Assembly: GCA_000697665.1 (NCBI GenBank)
Contig: KL197728.1
Location: 114,272 to 178,271, forward strand
Direction: 5' to 3'
DNA from: Jaapia argillacea MUCL 33604
Lineage: Eukaryota; Basidiomycota; Agaricomycetes; Jaapiales; Jaapiaceae
DNA: 64,000 nt
Shown here: positions 20,916-32,212 of the stretch, one piece after another
Numbering within the stretch: the first letter of the stretch is position 1
Layout: each line of letters opens with the position of its first letter
Notes under the pieces: model-generated
Told to the model about the DNA's origin: nothing
The model's database searches: none
The model's input: the letters and a program-made list of their open reading frames with translations, nothing else
Program-made: the position numbers and the translations under genes

Positions 20916-22104
20916 GTTAAGCAGAAAACTGCTGAAGGGGCTGAAACAACAGGACAACAGAATGACAAACCAGTCAAGGCCTTAATCCTCAACAACAGGC
21001 CAGGCAGTTTTGTAGTACATCTCTTGTTTCATTGGCAGAAAGAACAGGATGGAACATATGCTTCCTCTAAGTCATGTTGCATGTTTAGCCAGTAGTACAA
21101 GTTTTGTAATGTCTTCATAGTCAACAGTAGGACAGAGAGAGTAGTTTCCTTTTGACAGAGTTAACAAAATGAATGGTAGGGCTGTTAAGACCTCAGGGGT
21201 AGCTGTAGTAGACAGTCAACATGGGAAACCCAGGGCTCCCAGTACACTTGACAGGGAAAACCATATCACAGTGTTGTGACACATCTGTTGTTTAAAAAAA
21301 AAGCAGAAGCCAACCTCAGCTGGCTACCATGAATCAGATGAGCTAAACAGAAACACACCATATTGCATGGTAACAGAATGAAGAATGCAATATTGGAGAA
21401 TATACTATCATTTGGGGAGTTCTTCACTAGCCATATCAATCTTCACCAATCACTATTTTGCTACTTGCACCTTTCACACTCAACTGACTCCTTCAATACT
21501 TGGCATATAGCACCCTTAGCTACTCTCTAAAGTGTCTGCATACTCAGAATAATGTGTTGCACCCAGAAGTTGGACACATTTTGTGGTAGGTCAAAGAACT
21601 TAAGCAAAGGATGTTGCATTTCAATACTTTCTTGATATTCCTACTCTATAATATACATTCTAACACTCCCCAACATGAATAAGCCCATCATTCTGTGTGG
21701 AATATTCTATGTGAGCTTTAAGTCAACACTACTATGGAGACTACCAGCCAGCTTGCACTGAGAAATCAGACAAGGTGTCGTAAACCTTATTGACCAGCAA
21801 ATCCCACTGGCAGAACACACAATCAAATCCTTTAGATACACTCTGAGATATCCTGACTAGCTGATTGTCTTGATACCTGCTTGAGATGAGGGAAACTCAC
21901 CACCGACATCATGAGCAACAAGCACACCTCAGCAACTGCTGAATGGGATCTTGCAGCATCGGGCACTAGAACAAACATTTTATTGGAAGGGCAAACCGGC
22001 ACCATCTGCCTATTCCTCCTGCACACAGCATCAGAGTAAACCAAAGATTATATACAAAGATTTACAGAGCCTCCACTCTCTAACTGAATAGGAAGAAACC
22101 AAAT
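20916..22104. other. No gene seen
   Basis: CG-poor decayed sequence over 1.2 kb; the frames present are short and motif-free. Confidence 0.4.
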
Positions 22105-22391
22105 TGTGAAGCACTGGAATAATCTAGCACTCAGAAAACCTGAGTCAAGCTGTGTCAGAGATGATATTCATTACAAAACCAATATACTACACACCTGAGT
22201 TGAGCTGTGTCAGAGATGATGAACACAAGCCCAACTCTGCAGAGAACAAGTCAATGATTACATAATACTGTGCAGTTCCAAGCCACGTCCACCATGGACC
22301 AATCCTAACCCTAATCTCCAGCCACACCAGAAGGTCCTGAGTTCAATCCCCTGTGGGGACAGATGTGGTCGCAGTCAATCAGCTCCCAACA
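22105..22391 (-). repeat. Copia-family LTR, long subtype
   Basis: Complete ends TGTGAAGCAC and CCCAACA. It contains the internal 54-bp duplication seen at 8798-9098 (a second CCTGAGTTGAGCTGTGTC segment). No flanking duplication is clear. Confidence 0.85.
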
Positions 22392-23037
22392 CTACGATGC
22401 AACAAAGTATGTTCCTAACAGCCTTCATGTGAACTGAGGTAGTCAATACAGGAATCCAGTGTTTAATGTAGTGATCTACACTGGCACTATCTGATTGGCA
22501 GCTAGCTCTGTGGAAGGTGCTTGGTGGACAGGATGAAGGGCAATCTTTGTTGTTGAGGAATAGGTTCCTCACCATTGATTTGTCATTCTGTTGCTCCATT
22601 TCAGACTTTTCATCATTCCACACTGCCACATTCATTCCCACACCTTGTACTGCATATGGACTGCTTTTCCCCTGTACCTGCCTTCACACAGCTCAGGCAC
22701 TGCCACATTCCCTGTAGTATATAAGACTGCCCTTGCCTGTACAGCTCCTCAGTTCTTTCTGCACTACTGAGGAGTAAGTCACTTGTTATGTTCCTTACAA
22801 TGTATTATGATCCTGAGGATCATTACCTAGCCTAACACTTGTACACTTACTAGGTATACCAATATAGTTCTTTCTGTGGTACTGAGGACCTAACACTTGT
22901 ACGCTTACTAGGTCTTATCCTGTGTGATCATCTTGACCACCAGGCTCCACGGTTGATAGTCGAGTGTTATCAGGCCCCTGCGCTGAACCCTTAACAACAA
23001 TCTTCACCAGGCCAGCCACTGAACATGACACATTTAA
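22392..23037 (+). repeat. Probable LTR of another family, with TATA box and duplicated segment
   Basis: A TATA-like GTAGTATATAAGACTGCC (about 22714-22731) is followed by two copies of an AGTTCTTTCTG ... ACTGAGGA ... TAACACTTGTAC segment (about 22749-22910). This looks like the promoter and R/U5 part of a gypsy-type LTR. Termini are not certain. Confidence 0.4.
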
Positions 23038-23039
23038 TA

Positions 23040-23473
23040 GAGTGTATTCAAAACAGGTTTTCAAAAGAAAAGAAACTACTTGGAGCCTCAAGATTTGTCT
23101 CGGCTCCACTTCCATGTTATGCTTCATGTAATTTTGATTGTGTCATGGGATCTTCACATCGTCACAACTGACTCTACTGGTTGGTGGTTGCAGACGAAGA
23201 ATGGGCAAACAAGTACAGGTTGTGACACAAGTATGGGTGGTGGACCTGGGGGACTTAGCCATGAGGCAAGGAGATACATTTTCCGCCGCTTGGGATGTTC
23301 ACTGTGGTTCAAGTTGATTCAGACAAAAGTCACAGGATGTCACAATGTGATGGTGTTGTGGAGCAGGATGGCACAAACGAGCACAACATCATCCACTCCA
23401 CTGCTCAGTTTATACTTCGTTGTCACCTTTTTTCTACTTCCACTTACACTCAAAAACTGGTTTGAATACACTC
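23040..23473. mobile_element. MITE-like element with inverted repeats and TA duplication
   Basis: The ends are GAGTGTATTCAAAACAGG on the left and, read inverted, GAGTGTATTCAAACCAG on the right, about 23 bp of terminal inverted repeat. TA flanks both sides (23038-23039 and 23474-23475). The 434-bp interior has no transposase. TA duplication suggests mobilisation by a Tc1/mariner-type transposase. The interior has more CG than the older repeats to its left, so it may be younger. Confidence 0.65.
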
Positions 23474-23475
23474 TA

Positions 23476-23973
23476 ATGTCCACTTATTTTCCCATACACC
23501 ATCTGAGGTTCATTGGTTGCCCCTTATGGTTGTTGCAAGACCAAGGGATGGTGACCCACGTGTGATGACTTGGTGAAGAACTATACTGGTGTAACGAGAA
23601 TCCTGCCGATGTCAGTATTTTGCTGCCGACAAGCTCCCTGTCCACATTTCACTTAGACAATCTTAGTAAAGTTTGTAGAGCATCATATATTGCATAGGTT
23701 TCCAACTTTCCATTGAATCAATCCCTATAGGCGGGCAACTGACGGAGGGACAGGGAAAACATCAATTCTTCCCCCAAAGTCATAGTAGGGAGATCGAACA
23801 TGAACGTCTAGGCGGCATTGGCCGAGACGGTAAGCCATTTTTCCCGCATCCGACCCGTAACCATAACCCTGCCCACAGCTAGGTTTCCTCCCAACCATCT
23901 GGTACGAAGTTCGATGTCTCAGGCTGTCATTACTCAGTGCTTATCTGGCGTTGTGTCATGCAGATTGAAAATA
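23476..23973 (+). promoter_or_regulatory. Upstream region of the COG7 gene
   Basis: The change from CG-poor repeat to CG-rich host sequence falls here (about 23500-23800). A splice-like GTAAGC...CCCACAG pair at about 23830-23880 suggests a 5'-UTR intron. An earlier in-frame ATG at 23914 could also serve as the start. Confidence 0.4.
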
Positions 23974-26676
23974 ATGGAAGAAGAACACGCCTTCGGTGAC
24001 CTACTCAACTTGATGGACGGGTCAATAGATTTGACCAGCGGCCTGAATCACGTTTTGGATGCCTCACTATTGGGTGGCGATACAGATCCGGTTGGCCAGC
24101 AACCACGAGATTTACGACAACTCGATTCTTTGGTCGCTCAGTTGATCGGTGCTTTGGAAGTATCGTGCGAAGAGACATCTGCTAAGCTGGGTTCCATTGT
24201 CGAGGATGTTTCCAGATCGGTTCCCCGTCTATCATATGACATTCACTTCATGCGTGAAGGCGCAATCTCCCTCCAAGACTCGCTATCACGTGTTCAAGCC
24301 ATATCTTCCGTCCAAGGAAGTGAATTGACTGCCACGGCCCTCGATCGCATCCATTTTCTCCACAATGTCAAGGACCAGATGGTAGCTGCTAGGGCCGTGC
24401 TCCAAGAAGCCGAGAGCTGGAGTTCTCTTGACTCTGAAGTTACTTCGCTTCTCGGAGATCACAAGTATGATCAGGCCGCCGAACGTCTTTCCGATGCAAG
24501 CAAGAGCATGTTTGTCTTTCAGAACACAGTCGAGTACGACGCTCGCCACACCCTTATGGTCAGTTTACAGAATCAGCTTGAGGCATCGCTAAGCTCTGCC
24601 TTGGTCGCCGCCATCAATGACCACGATATCGCCACCTGTCGCCGGTACTTTTCGATCTTCACCCGTATCCAACGGGAGGCCGAATTTCGTGACTACTACA
24701 TTGGTTCACGCAGAGGCCCTGTGGTCACCCAATGGTCCTCGTTCTCGACAGACGGTTCTGAGTCATTCGGCCGAACCTACGCAGAGTCACTCACGGCTTT
24801 CTATGCAACGTTTCTATCCGTCATCAGATCAGAATCCCTATCCATCCCTCTCATATTCCCAGATCCCCAGGCCACCATGTCAAACTTGATTGTATCCACT
24901 CTGTCTGCTTTACGGCCCACTTTTACCGAACACCTTACATCCCTCTCCAGTCAAGGAGATCCCAGGATCCTCCTTGACATCATTGCGGCATTCCTAACCA
25001 CGGAGGGGTTCGCCCTAGAAGTGACAAAAGTCATTTCGTCCATGGGGGCTCCCAATATGGCAACGGATCCCAACTCATTCGCCATGTCTTCTTTACCCCA
25101 AAAGCAACTCACCCGCCGACATAGTCACCGCTCCTCCATTTCAGGGCGCGTCGGCACCCGTCGTCTAGCGACAGGAGGGACAATCTTCTTCGAAATCCTC
25201 CTGTCGTCTGCTTCACAGGCGCAGGAGTGGGATGTCGCTCTTTTTGAGCCCTTCGTGGACACCCAAGTCGATTATGCCTCTATGGAAAGACGCTACCTCG
25301 ATGCGTCGCTGCAGGAGGCCTCGCGCACCGACTCAACATCTACACTATCCGACTTGGACCCCGCGAGGCGTTTCAACGACAAGCTCTCCCATGTCCTGTC
25401 CATGGTAGAGGAAGCGTCTGCCAGATGCAGAAGCTTCACTCATGGATTTGGGTCAGTCAGCTTCATTCAAGTGGTTGACGGCCTGGTGGCATCTTTTGTG
25501 GACTCGGTGGAGTTGGAGTTTTTCAAAGCTCCAAGCTCTTTCTCGGCAGATCTTCCGTCAGCACTGGTTTCTCGCACCGAAGATTTCTCAGATATGGACT
25601 ATACTACCCGGGATTGGTCTAACATTCAGCGATTACTTCATCTCCTCGATGCAGCTAGAACAGCTTCTGTCAAAATATCGGGCTACGAGAAACAATTGCG
25701 AGCAACCCTTGCTCAAACATTCATGTCCCTGGAATTGCCAGTGGATGGACCGAACAGCCGGGCGACGATGACCGCGGGAGAGGCTCATTTGTTGGTTCAG
25801 TCCACTCTGAACAGCGCGGAACTGCAGTCGCTCATCAAGTTACTCTGTGAGCCCCAGGCTGCGGGATCTGATCCTTCATCGACATTTCTTCATGGGATCG
25901 CCAACCACCGCGCGCATGCTCAAGGCCCTTCCATTCTTCCGACGTCGCGCGAATCAGTGTCGAAGTTTTCTCGGGCCTGTCAGAAGTCCTTACAGGACAC
26001 TATCCTATCGCCCTTGCGGAAGCACCTCTCCAACTATTCATCTTCTCCACAATGGGCAATCGAGGGGGACGGAAAGACAAAAGCTGTTGGTGGCGTGTCC
26101 AGTGACCTTCGCATCCCCTTGTTCTCGTTGTCTCCCAGCGATACGGTTCAACGTGTTGCTGAGGGCCTGTTGAACTTGCCCAGGCTTTTTGAAGTCTATG
26201 CGGACGATGATGCCTTAGCTTTCTCAATCGAAACGTTGCCGTTCCTCGCTAGCGACGTGCTGAAAGCAATGTCCGAGACAAGTCATCATGGTACTACAGC
26301 GTCAGCGTCAGCAAGTAGCCGCCTTTCACCTTCGATATCCAGTAAGCAAGCACTACAAGGACGACATATATCACCAGAGGGGATTGTCTCCGCCTGGCTT
26401 TCTGCGCTCGCGCTCGCGCTTCTATCATACCTCACGGACGAGGTTTTACCAGCCATTACCACCCTAACAGGCGCTGGAGCTGCCCAACTTGCCTCCGATT
26501 TAGCATATCTCGGTACCATTGTCCGAGCACTGAACGTCGAATACCCTGATCTCGAGAGGTGGAAAGAATGTGTTGGGATGGAAGACGCAGAGGGACAACG
26601 GTACGTCATGCAGAAACCCACTGGAGACGTGATATTCAATCACGTCGCGAGAATGAGGGGTTGGCACGGTGACTGA
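23974..26676 (+). CDS. COG7: Conserved oligomeric Golgi complex subunit 7
   Basis: COG7 is part of lobe B of the eight-subunit COG tether, which holds retrograde vesicles at the Golgi and is needed for glycosylation. The reading frame is uninterrupted for 900 residues. The N-terminal half carries the family pattern of an LDSLVAQLIGALEV helix with CEET, then ALDRIHFLHNVKDQM, AESWSSLDSEV, and HTLMVSLQNQLEAS with the FSIFTRI segment. Near the C-terminus LASDLAYLGTIVRALN matches the conserved LATDIDYL...ALG stretch of animal COG7. Length is longer than human COG7 (about 770) because of serine-rich loops. The start at 23974 (MEEEHAF) is chosen because the upstream stretch looks like a spliced leader; 23914 is the alternative. 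The gene converges with the VHS-GAT gene across only 111 bp. Confidence 0.85.
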   Translation: MEEEHAFGDLLNLMDGSIDLTSGLNHVLDASLLGGDTDPVGQQPRDLRQLDSLVAQLIGALEVSCEETSAKLGSIVEDVSRSVPRLSYDIHFMREGAISLQDSLSRVQAISSVQGSELTATALDRIHFLHNVKDQMVAARAVLQEAESWSSLDSEVTSLLGDHKYDQAAERLSDASKSMFVFQNTVEYDARHTLMVSLQNQLEASLSSALVAAINDHDIATCRRYFSIFTRIQREAEFRDYYIGSRRGPVVTQWSSFSTDGSESFGRTYAESLTAFYATFLSVIRSESLSIPLIFPDPQATMSNLIVSTLSALRPTFTEHLTSLSSQGDPRILLDIIAAFLTTEGFALEVTKVISSMGAPNMATDPNSFAMSSLPQKQLTRRHSHRSSISGRVGTRRLATGGTIFFEILLSSASQAQEWDVALFEPFVDTQVDYASMERRYLDASLQEASRTDSTSTLSDLDPARRFNDKLSHVLSMVEEASARCRSFTHGFGSVSFIQVVDGLVASFVDSVELEFFKAPSSFSADLPSALVSRTEDFSDMDYTTRDWSNIQRLLHLLDAARTASVKISGYEKQLRATLAQTFMSLELPVDGPNSRATMTAGEAHLLVQSTLNSAELQSLIKLLCEPQAAGSDPSSTFLHGIANHRAHAQGPSILPTSRESVSKFSRACQKSLQDTILSPLRKHLSNYSSSPQWAIEGDGKTKAVGGVSSDLRIPLFSLSPSDTVQRVAEGLLNLPRLFEVYADDDALAFSIETLPFLASDVLKAMSETSHHGTTASASASSRLSPSISSKQALQGRHISPEGIVSAWLSALALALLSYLTDEVLPAITTLTGAGAAQLASDLAYLGTIVRALNVEYPDLERWKECVGMEDAEGQRYVMQKPTGDVIFNHVARMRGWHGD

Positions 26677-26787
26677 GAACGAACACGGTTTCGAGATAGT
26701 GTGTATATCAAGTGCCATTGTAAAACCATTTGAATAACCTGCCGCAAACAAAACTGAACGAACACTGGGCCACCTAGGAAAGGAGTA

Positions 26788-29787
26788 TTAACCAGGAGCA
26801 CCATTCACAGACCCTGGGTGGATCTGTTTCAGTCGTTGTTCAGTGCGTTCCGCTGCGGCGTCGTACACAAATCTAACAGGCTGTTGAGGCTGTACGAGAT
26901 TTAAATCATCCGAATCAGACTCTATTCTCTCTTCACTGCGATTGGATTGTTCATAGAACAGATCGTCGGGGTCGAATGGACCTGCAATGAAAACAATTCA
27001 CACGAGTCCGACGATACAGTGTCGAAGAGACCACTCACGCTCGTCAAGTTCCTCAACTTCAACAACCCTTCGCTTGCCTAAAGCCTTTGCGCTCGGCTGT
27101 GATGGAATGTTTCCATCATCGCCGGGCTGGAAGCTTCCTATCTGGACCTTCGGCTGCGCATCACTATCTAGGGAACTTGAACGAGAATGGCCTTCCAAAT
27201 GGGCGTTGGTCAATTGTTCCAGCGAGGGGCTTCGAGAATGAATGGAGGATGGAACTGGGGAACGCGGACCGTGTGGTGCAGGAGGTGGCGGGGCGAGGGA
27301 TTGCATGAGTGCTAGTTGCGAGGCTGTTTGAGCCGGTGAGCTGTGGTTGGTCTCTCCAGCTGCGATGAATTGACCGGGTGCGTGATGGCCATGCGGTCGA
27401 GAAGAATGCCACGCCGATGATGAGATAGATGGTGATGGTGATGGTGATCGGCTCCGCGACGAAGAACCTCCCGCTACTAAGGACGGAGGGAGCTCCAGAT
27501 GAACGATTGTACCATCGCCGGCATACCGTAGTTGCTGTTACCGGTTTGTTATCAGTCTCTTCTGTGAATAAACAGAGACTCCTACCGAACGGTCGATCCT
27601 GACTTCCTTGCGACTTCTTTCTTCCGCTTCCCGCTCGATACCAACTCGTTCCAAATCGTCGTAGACCCTCAGGGCCTCTAGGAGTGTTTCGTTGGCATCA
27701 AGAAGGGCAGCCAGTAGTTGCTCTTCAGTTGTGAGTAGGGTAGTTTGTTCGTCGGGAACGGTAAGTGGAGCTCCTGTTGTGGCCGGAATCATAGCAGGGG
27801 TACGCGGTAGTTGACCTGATGTCATTCGCGAGCGCTCTGCGCCAGCGGATGCCCAAGGTATTTGAGCATAGATCAAGTCTTGAGATGCCTTGCACTTGTG
27901 ATAGAATTCCTGCAATGATAGCAGGGTTAGGCGAGGAAAAACTGGAGGAGGGAGATATGTACCCGGATGATGTCCTTCTCACCCAAATCTTCTGGTTTAG
28001 CAAACGTGAGAGCGTCGATCAAGAAGGCAGCATTGCCCTTCCCCAGGTTGCATTCTTGGAACAGCCTTCGCATATCCTCTTCCAATGGTATCACTCGATT
28101 ACGGGCGGAGCCATTCTTGTGGCTCGTGGAATTCGACTGCAACCGACAATTTGAGGTTGGAGAGAAGGTACAAGGAGAGAACGACTGACATTAGGCGCTG
28201 CATGTTGGTGATGAGGGAATTGCGGAGTCTGGGAGGAGAGTGAGTACTGAGAAAGGCGGCGGGGGGCTGATGGGCTGAACATGGCGTCGGCAGTGTCAAA
28301 AGGGACACCCTGTGGACAATAAGTATGTGAGCAATGATATGACACACGGAGAAGGCGACATACCTCGTCAGGCTTGTCTAGTGGCTTCACCTTTCGCCAC
28401 AAGGTACGAAGTCCGTCCCTATCGTACCGGATATCCTTTTGGACGTGCCCTTGTGAACGATGATTAGTGGAGAGGTGAGATACGAACACGAATCATGGGA
28501 TAGGTTCACACACTTGTTCCACTGGTATAGACCGCAGCGCCGAGGATTTCCAATAACCGTTCGCGGACGACGGGAGATGTACGAGACGATGATAGAACAT
28601 CATCAAGAGTGTCCAAGAATTTGCGCGAAGCACATTGAGCCATGAAGATATCTGAAGAGTTGCGCAACATGATTGCCCAGAGCTATCATAAAGTCCAGGG
28701 CTGAATTAAGGAACTTGCAACTCGAAGAATGAAAGAAACAAGGACGTACCCTAGCTGCAGAAAGTTGCGCTGGTGGTTCGCCGTACCTAAGATCTAGAAA
28801 TGAGATAGATGGTGAGTATCGGACGGTGAGATACCTCACTTGAACTCCCGCCGGAGAGCCTTGGCCGCCTCCTTCGCATTCGCCTCATTAGCGGATGCTC
28901 TCTCACATACTTCGAGAACAAGTGACCAATCTTCAGACGCCGTCGCTGTGAGCCACCCTGGTGCGGTGATGGGGTTGGATGGATTTTATCAAATAGTGAT
29001 GTTAGTACATGTTCTCCCAAAGGTAATGTGAAGAAAGGAAGAACATACCGATCATTCGGGTGAGTTCTGCTTGGTTCTCGTCCTCTCGCTTATCCCTGCC
29101 CCTTTCTCGATCCCGTTCTCTTTCCCTCTCCCGTTCTCTCTCTCGTTCCCTCTCCCGCTCCTTCTCCTTGTGACCGGCTCGATCCCAAAACCCCCTCTTC
29201 TCTCTCTTCTCGTCCTTGGAAGGAACCTCGGGAGGAATCAGGTTGTCGTCCCGTGGCGTCGAGCGGATGGACAGGTCGGGATGTGGATCCAGAGCTTTGA
29301 GGATCCCAAGCGCAGCGATACCGCCGACGCCTGGGGCTTTCTTGCGAGCCGTATTGCCATCACTTTCCTTCAGATCCCGAGACTTATTCTGGGATGGTTT
29401 GACGACGGTGGGGTTGGGCGGAGAAGGGAATGGGTTGGGTATGGGGGGAGATGCACCCGGGGGGAGAGAGGCAACAGATGAGGACCTTGAGTTGGAGAGC
29501 GGGGGAGGAGGAGGAGGAGGAGGATACTGAGTGTCACTCTCGTAGGATGATATGACTTCCCAGTGTTCCTCGCTGGGACGTCTCCTTGGTGCTGGGCCGC
29601 GAACATGGACCTGGTCTCTGGAGCTCTCCTTGACATAATCTCTAGTATAGTCTCTTTGATGGGTTGGTGGTTGCAGGGAACGCGGGTTCGCTTGATCCTG
29701 TTTGGATAAATCAGACATGCATTGTATACCAGCCTCAACACGTACCTCAGCGCCAGGTTGCTTGAATTTGCCGAACAGTTTCTTCAT
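26788..29787 (-). CDS. VHS and GAT domain trafficking adaptor (Lsb5-like)
   Basis: Eleven exons: 29787-29746, 29697-29049, 28957-28840, 28786-28750, 28682-28514, 28449-28364, 28309-28190, 28136-27963, 27909-27586, 27534-27039 and 26981-26788, giving 802 residues in one frame. After a short basic start (MKKLFGKFKQPG) comes a disordered proline/serine region and an Arg-Glu repeat (about residues 195-225). A VHS domain follows (about 225-380, SLVLEVCERASANEANAKEA and LWAIMLRNSS), then a GAT three-helix domain (about 410-560, LFQECNLGKGNAAFL ... LLDANETLLEALRVYDDL), and a long serine-rich, acidic tail. VHS-GAT proteins bind ubiquitin and membrane cargo at endosomes. The closest architecture I know is yeast Lsb5, linked to actin and endocytosis; TOM1/GGA kinship is possible, but no GAE domain is seen. 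Confidence 0.8.
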
Positions 29788-30017
29788 CCTCTTCTAGGGC
29801 AACGAGGTTCTCCAAACGCTGCAATATCTAGTGGTAGTTGTCGAGATTCAGGCAGAATTGTTGAGGACCGCAATGAGAGTGTGCGGTGGACAGGATATGA
29901 ACGGGATTATCAGTCGAAGCCAGGGCTGTGTGTCCACGTGCCCAGTACAAATACAGAGCTCGGCAGTCATTATGCTACAAATGCTCATGCTCCTTCCTCC
30001 CGCCTCAGGCGCTTACC

Positions 30018-32069
30018 TCACGCGCCTCGGACTGGTAGATGCCCGGAACCTCCTTGCTCTCCAAATATCACAGCCGCTGCAGCATCAAGGGCAGGGACAG
30101 TGAATTCCATTGTCGCCAGACATGTTACTCCCGTCTTGCTCAACTCTAAGGCGTCATACGGTGCGCAGGTTGAAACGACGATAACTCTAGTCAAACCAAC
30201 GTGCACGTGATCCTGCAATCGGAGGAGGTAATCCAATTGCCAGCGGCTGCTGTGTCCATTCCTGGTGGCGAAGATGATAGTGCCGGTGCCAAGATCGGGT
30301 GGGATAGCCTCGTTCTTGGCATAGACGATATGTTCGACATGTCTCCTGTCTGACAGCGTCCTTGCGAACGAATTGTACGAGGGTCCCGCTGTGTTCTTCA
30401 CTTTACCATCCGTCGTGTGCGAGACACTTTCGGGGTCGTCGACGGCAGGATTGATCTTTTCTTTGTGTGGCGTGAAGAGTATGATTGTCCCACCGGTATT
30501 TGGGAGTGGGATGAGGCGGTGATGGTCGGAAATCAGGACAGTAGAGGCTGCATAGGCGCGAAGGCTCAACGCCGCATTCTCGGTGCTCAGTCTGGAAACC
30601 TGCGCAGAAACGAACTCCCGCCCTAAAACATCGTCCCAGGTTCCTGCAAACCTGTCTTTCAGCTTCCCAATCCTCTCGCCACTCTCCTTCAATGCATAAA
30701 TATCCAGCTGCCCTTCGGAGACAGCCGTACAAGCTGCTTCGATGGCCCCCAGCTGTCGGTCGATTCGATGGCAGATCATGGCGATATCGGCCCCAGCCTG
30801 TAGGCTTCTGACAGCTCCTCCTTCGGAACCATACTTCAACACCACAGCCTCCATCTCCAAGCAGTCAGTCACGATGACACCGTTGTAACCCAACTCATCC
30901 CTGAGTAGCTGGGTAGTGATGCTCGCTGAGAGCGAACAAGGAGTATCATCACCATTGACAAGAGGAAAAGCCATGTGACCTGTCATGATGGTGGGGATAT
31001 CATCATCGATCAGGGCTTTGAATGGACGGAGTTCGGTGTCAAGGAGATTCTCCTTCGGTTTGAGGATTCGCGGGAGTGCAAGATGTGAGTCGACATGGGT
31101 ATCTCCATGCCCTGGAAAGTGTTTGGCACAAGGAGCGACGCCGGCCGACACTAATCCATTGCAGGTGGCCTTGACGTACTTTCCTACTTCTTGTGGATCT
31201 GTGAGAGGAATGATGAGTTGACGTCCAGATGCATATAATCGACATAAGGCACTACTGACCATCTCCAAATGAACGGACCCCTGAGTAATGGAGCATTAGT
31301 GCATGGTACAACCCTTGTTGTGAAAGTATTCTGACCAATAACAGGGTTCCGTGGGTCTGAGTTGATGTCCGCAACTGGACTATATGCCCAGTTGATTCCT
31401 ACGGCTCGTAATTCTTTGCCGGTAGCAGCAGAAACTTCCTCGCAGAGTTGAACGGATCCCGTCGACGCTAAAGCCATGGCTCCAGGACTGGTGTCGATGA
31501 TGATCAGTGGCCAGTACTGTCAGTCGGATATGGTCTCACAATTGAGTGCCCGCCTTGGTGCTCTCAGTCGAGCTAAATGCAGAGACAAGCCCTAGTGATA
31601 AATAACATGAGGCACTTTTGAGCACCCGGTGTACAAGTGACACGAACCATTTTCTTGATCTATGCCAACAAGAAGGGGTTTTGCGTGACCCGAGTCTTTC
31701 GCAAGTTGCTGGAGTTTGATGACAAGGTTGTAGACTTGCGCCATGCCTTATTTAATTATGGGCGAGACGTGCCGAATCAAGATGGGCATTGATGCTCGTT
31801 GAATCGAACATACTATGTATATTCCTTTTCATAAGAATCACGTTGCTGGGCGATACATCAGTTTTCGAGCAAGAAAGAGAGACTATCTCAGACGCACCCA
31901 AGGTGATAATCTCGGATAAGCGTGACGATATCTTGGCTGAGGTCGTAGCCATGAAACCCAAAGACAAAGTGCTTCCAATGGTCATCATCATGGAGGGCAT
32001 GTTGACATGAACTAGCCAACATACTTGGCCAATTTCGCGCTTGATCTCATCGGTGAGGGAAGGAGACAT
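30018..32069 (-). CDS. Glycoside hydrolase family 3, beta-N-acetylhexosaminidase-like
   Basis: Eight exons: 32069-32025, 31971-31898, 31845-31814, 31746-31648, 31591-31540, 31487-31336, 31280-31260 (21 nt) and 31198-30018, giving 551 residues. Family features in order: IGQHFVFGFHGYD, the NVILMKRNI strand, GIDQENG, FPGAMALA, the NagZ-type loop KHFPGHGDTHVDSH (catalytic His/Asp pair), IPTIMTGHMAFP, and VIVTDCLEMEAV with the candidate nucleophile Asp. It ends with a LPVRG-type strand. No signal peptide is visible, so a cytosolic enzyme that removes N-acetylglucosamine from chitin-derived or peptidoglycan-derived sugars is likely. Substrate is inferred from the family only. It is transcribed away from the unknown gene at 32213 across 143 bp. 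A longer C-terminus through an alternative splice at the end is possible. Confidence 0.85.
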
Positions 32070-32212
32070 AATGGAAAGTGAAAAGACAGGAACAGACTCT
32101 GGCTTCGATGTGGGACATGATGGTGGGACTGAAAGACAGAACGGCTGTAACGGGCCGGCTGGTCAATCCTGACCGCCAAACCATGCGCGGCCATCCTTGG
32201 TCTTCAACTGTG
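32070..32212. promoter_or_regulatory. Shared divergent promoter
   Basis: The 143-bp gap lies between the starts of the GH3 gene (minus) and the unknown gene at 32213 (plus). It must hold both promoters unless the 5'-UTRs overlap the neighbours. No clear TATA box. Confidence 0.45.

Noticed and set aside
23080-23565. 161-residue open frame upstream of COG7
   Set aside because: It lies inside the TA-flanked MITE and has no domain.
23818-23973. Extended N-terminus of COG7 reading from about 23818
   Set aside because: It passes through a likely 50-bp intron and lacks a convincing ATG; family alignment in memory begins near 23974.
29071-29787. Open frames on the plus strand opposite the VHS-GAT gene
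   Set aside because: They are shadows of the Arg-Glu and proline-rich coding sequence on the minus strand; that strand has consistent splice sites and domains.
31744-31746. MAQVYN as the start of the GH3 protein
   Set aside because: Three upstream exons splice in frame and supply the conserved IGQHFVFGFHG and NVILMKRNI blocks.
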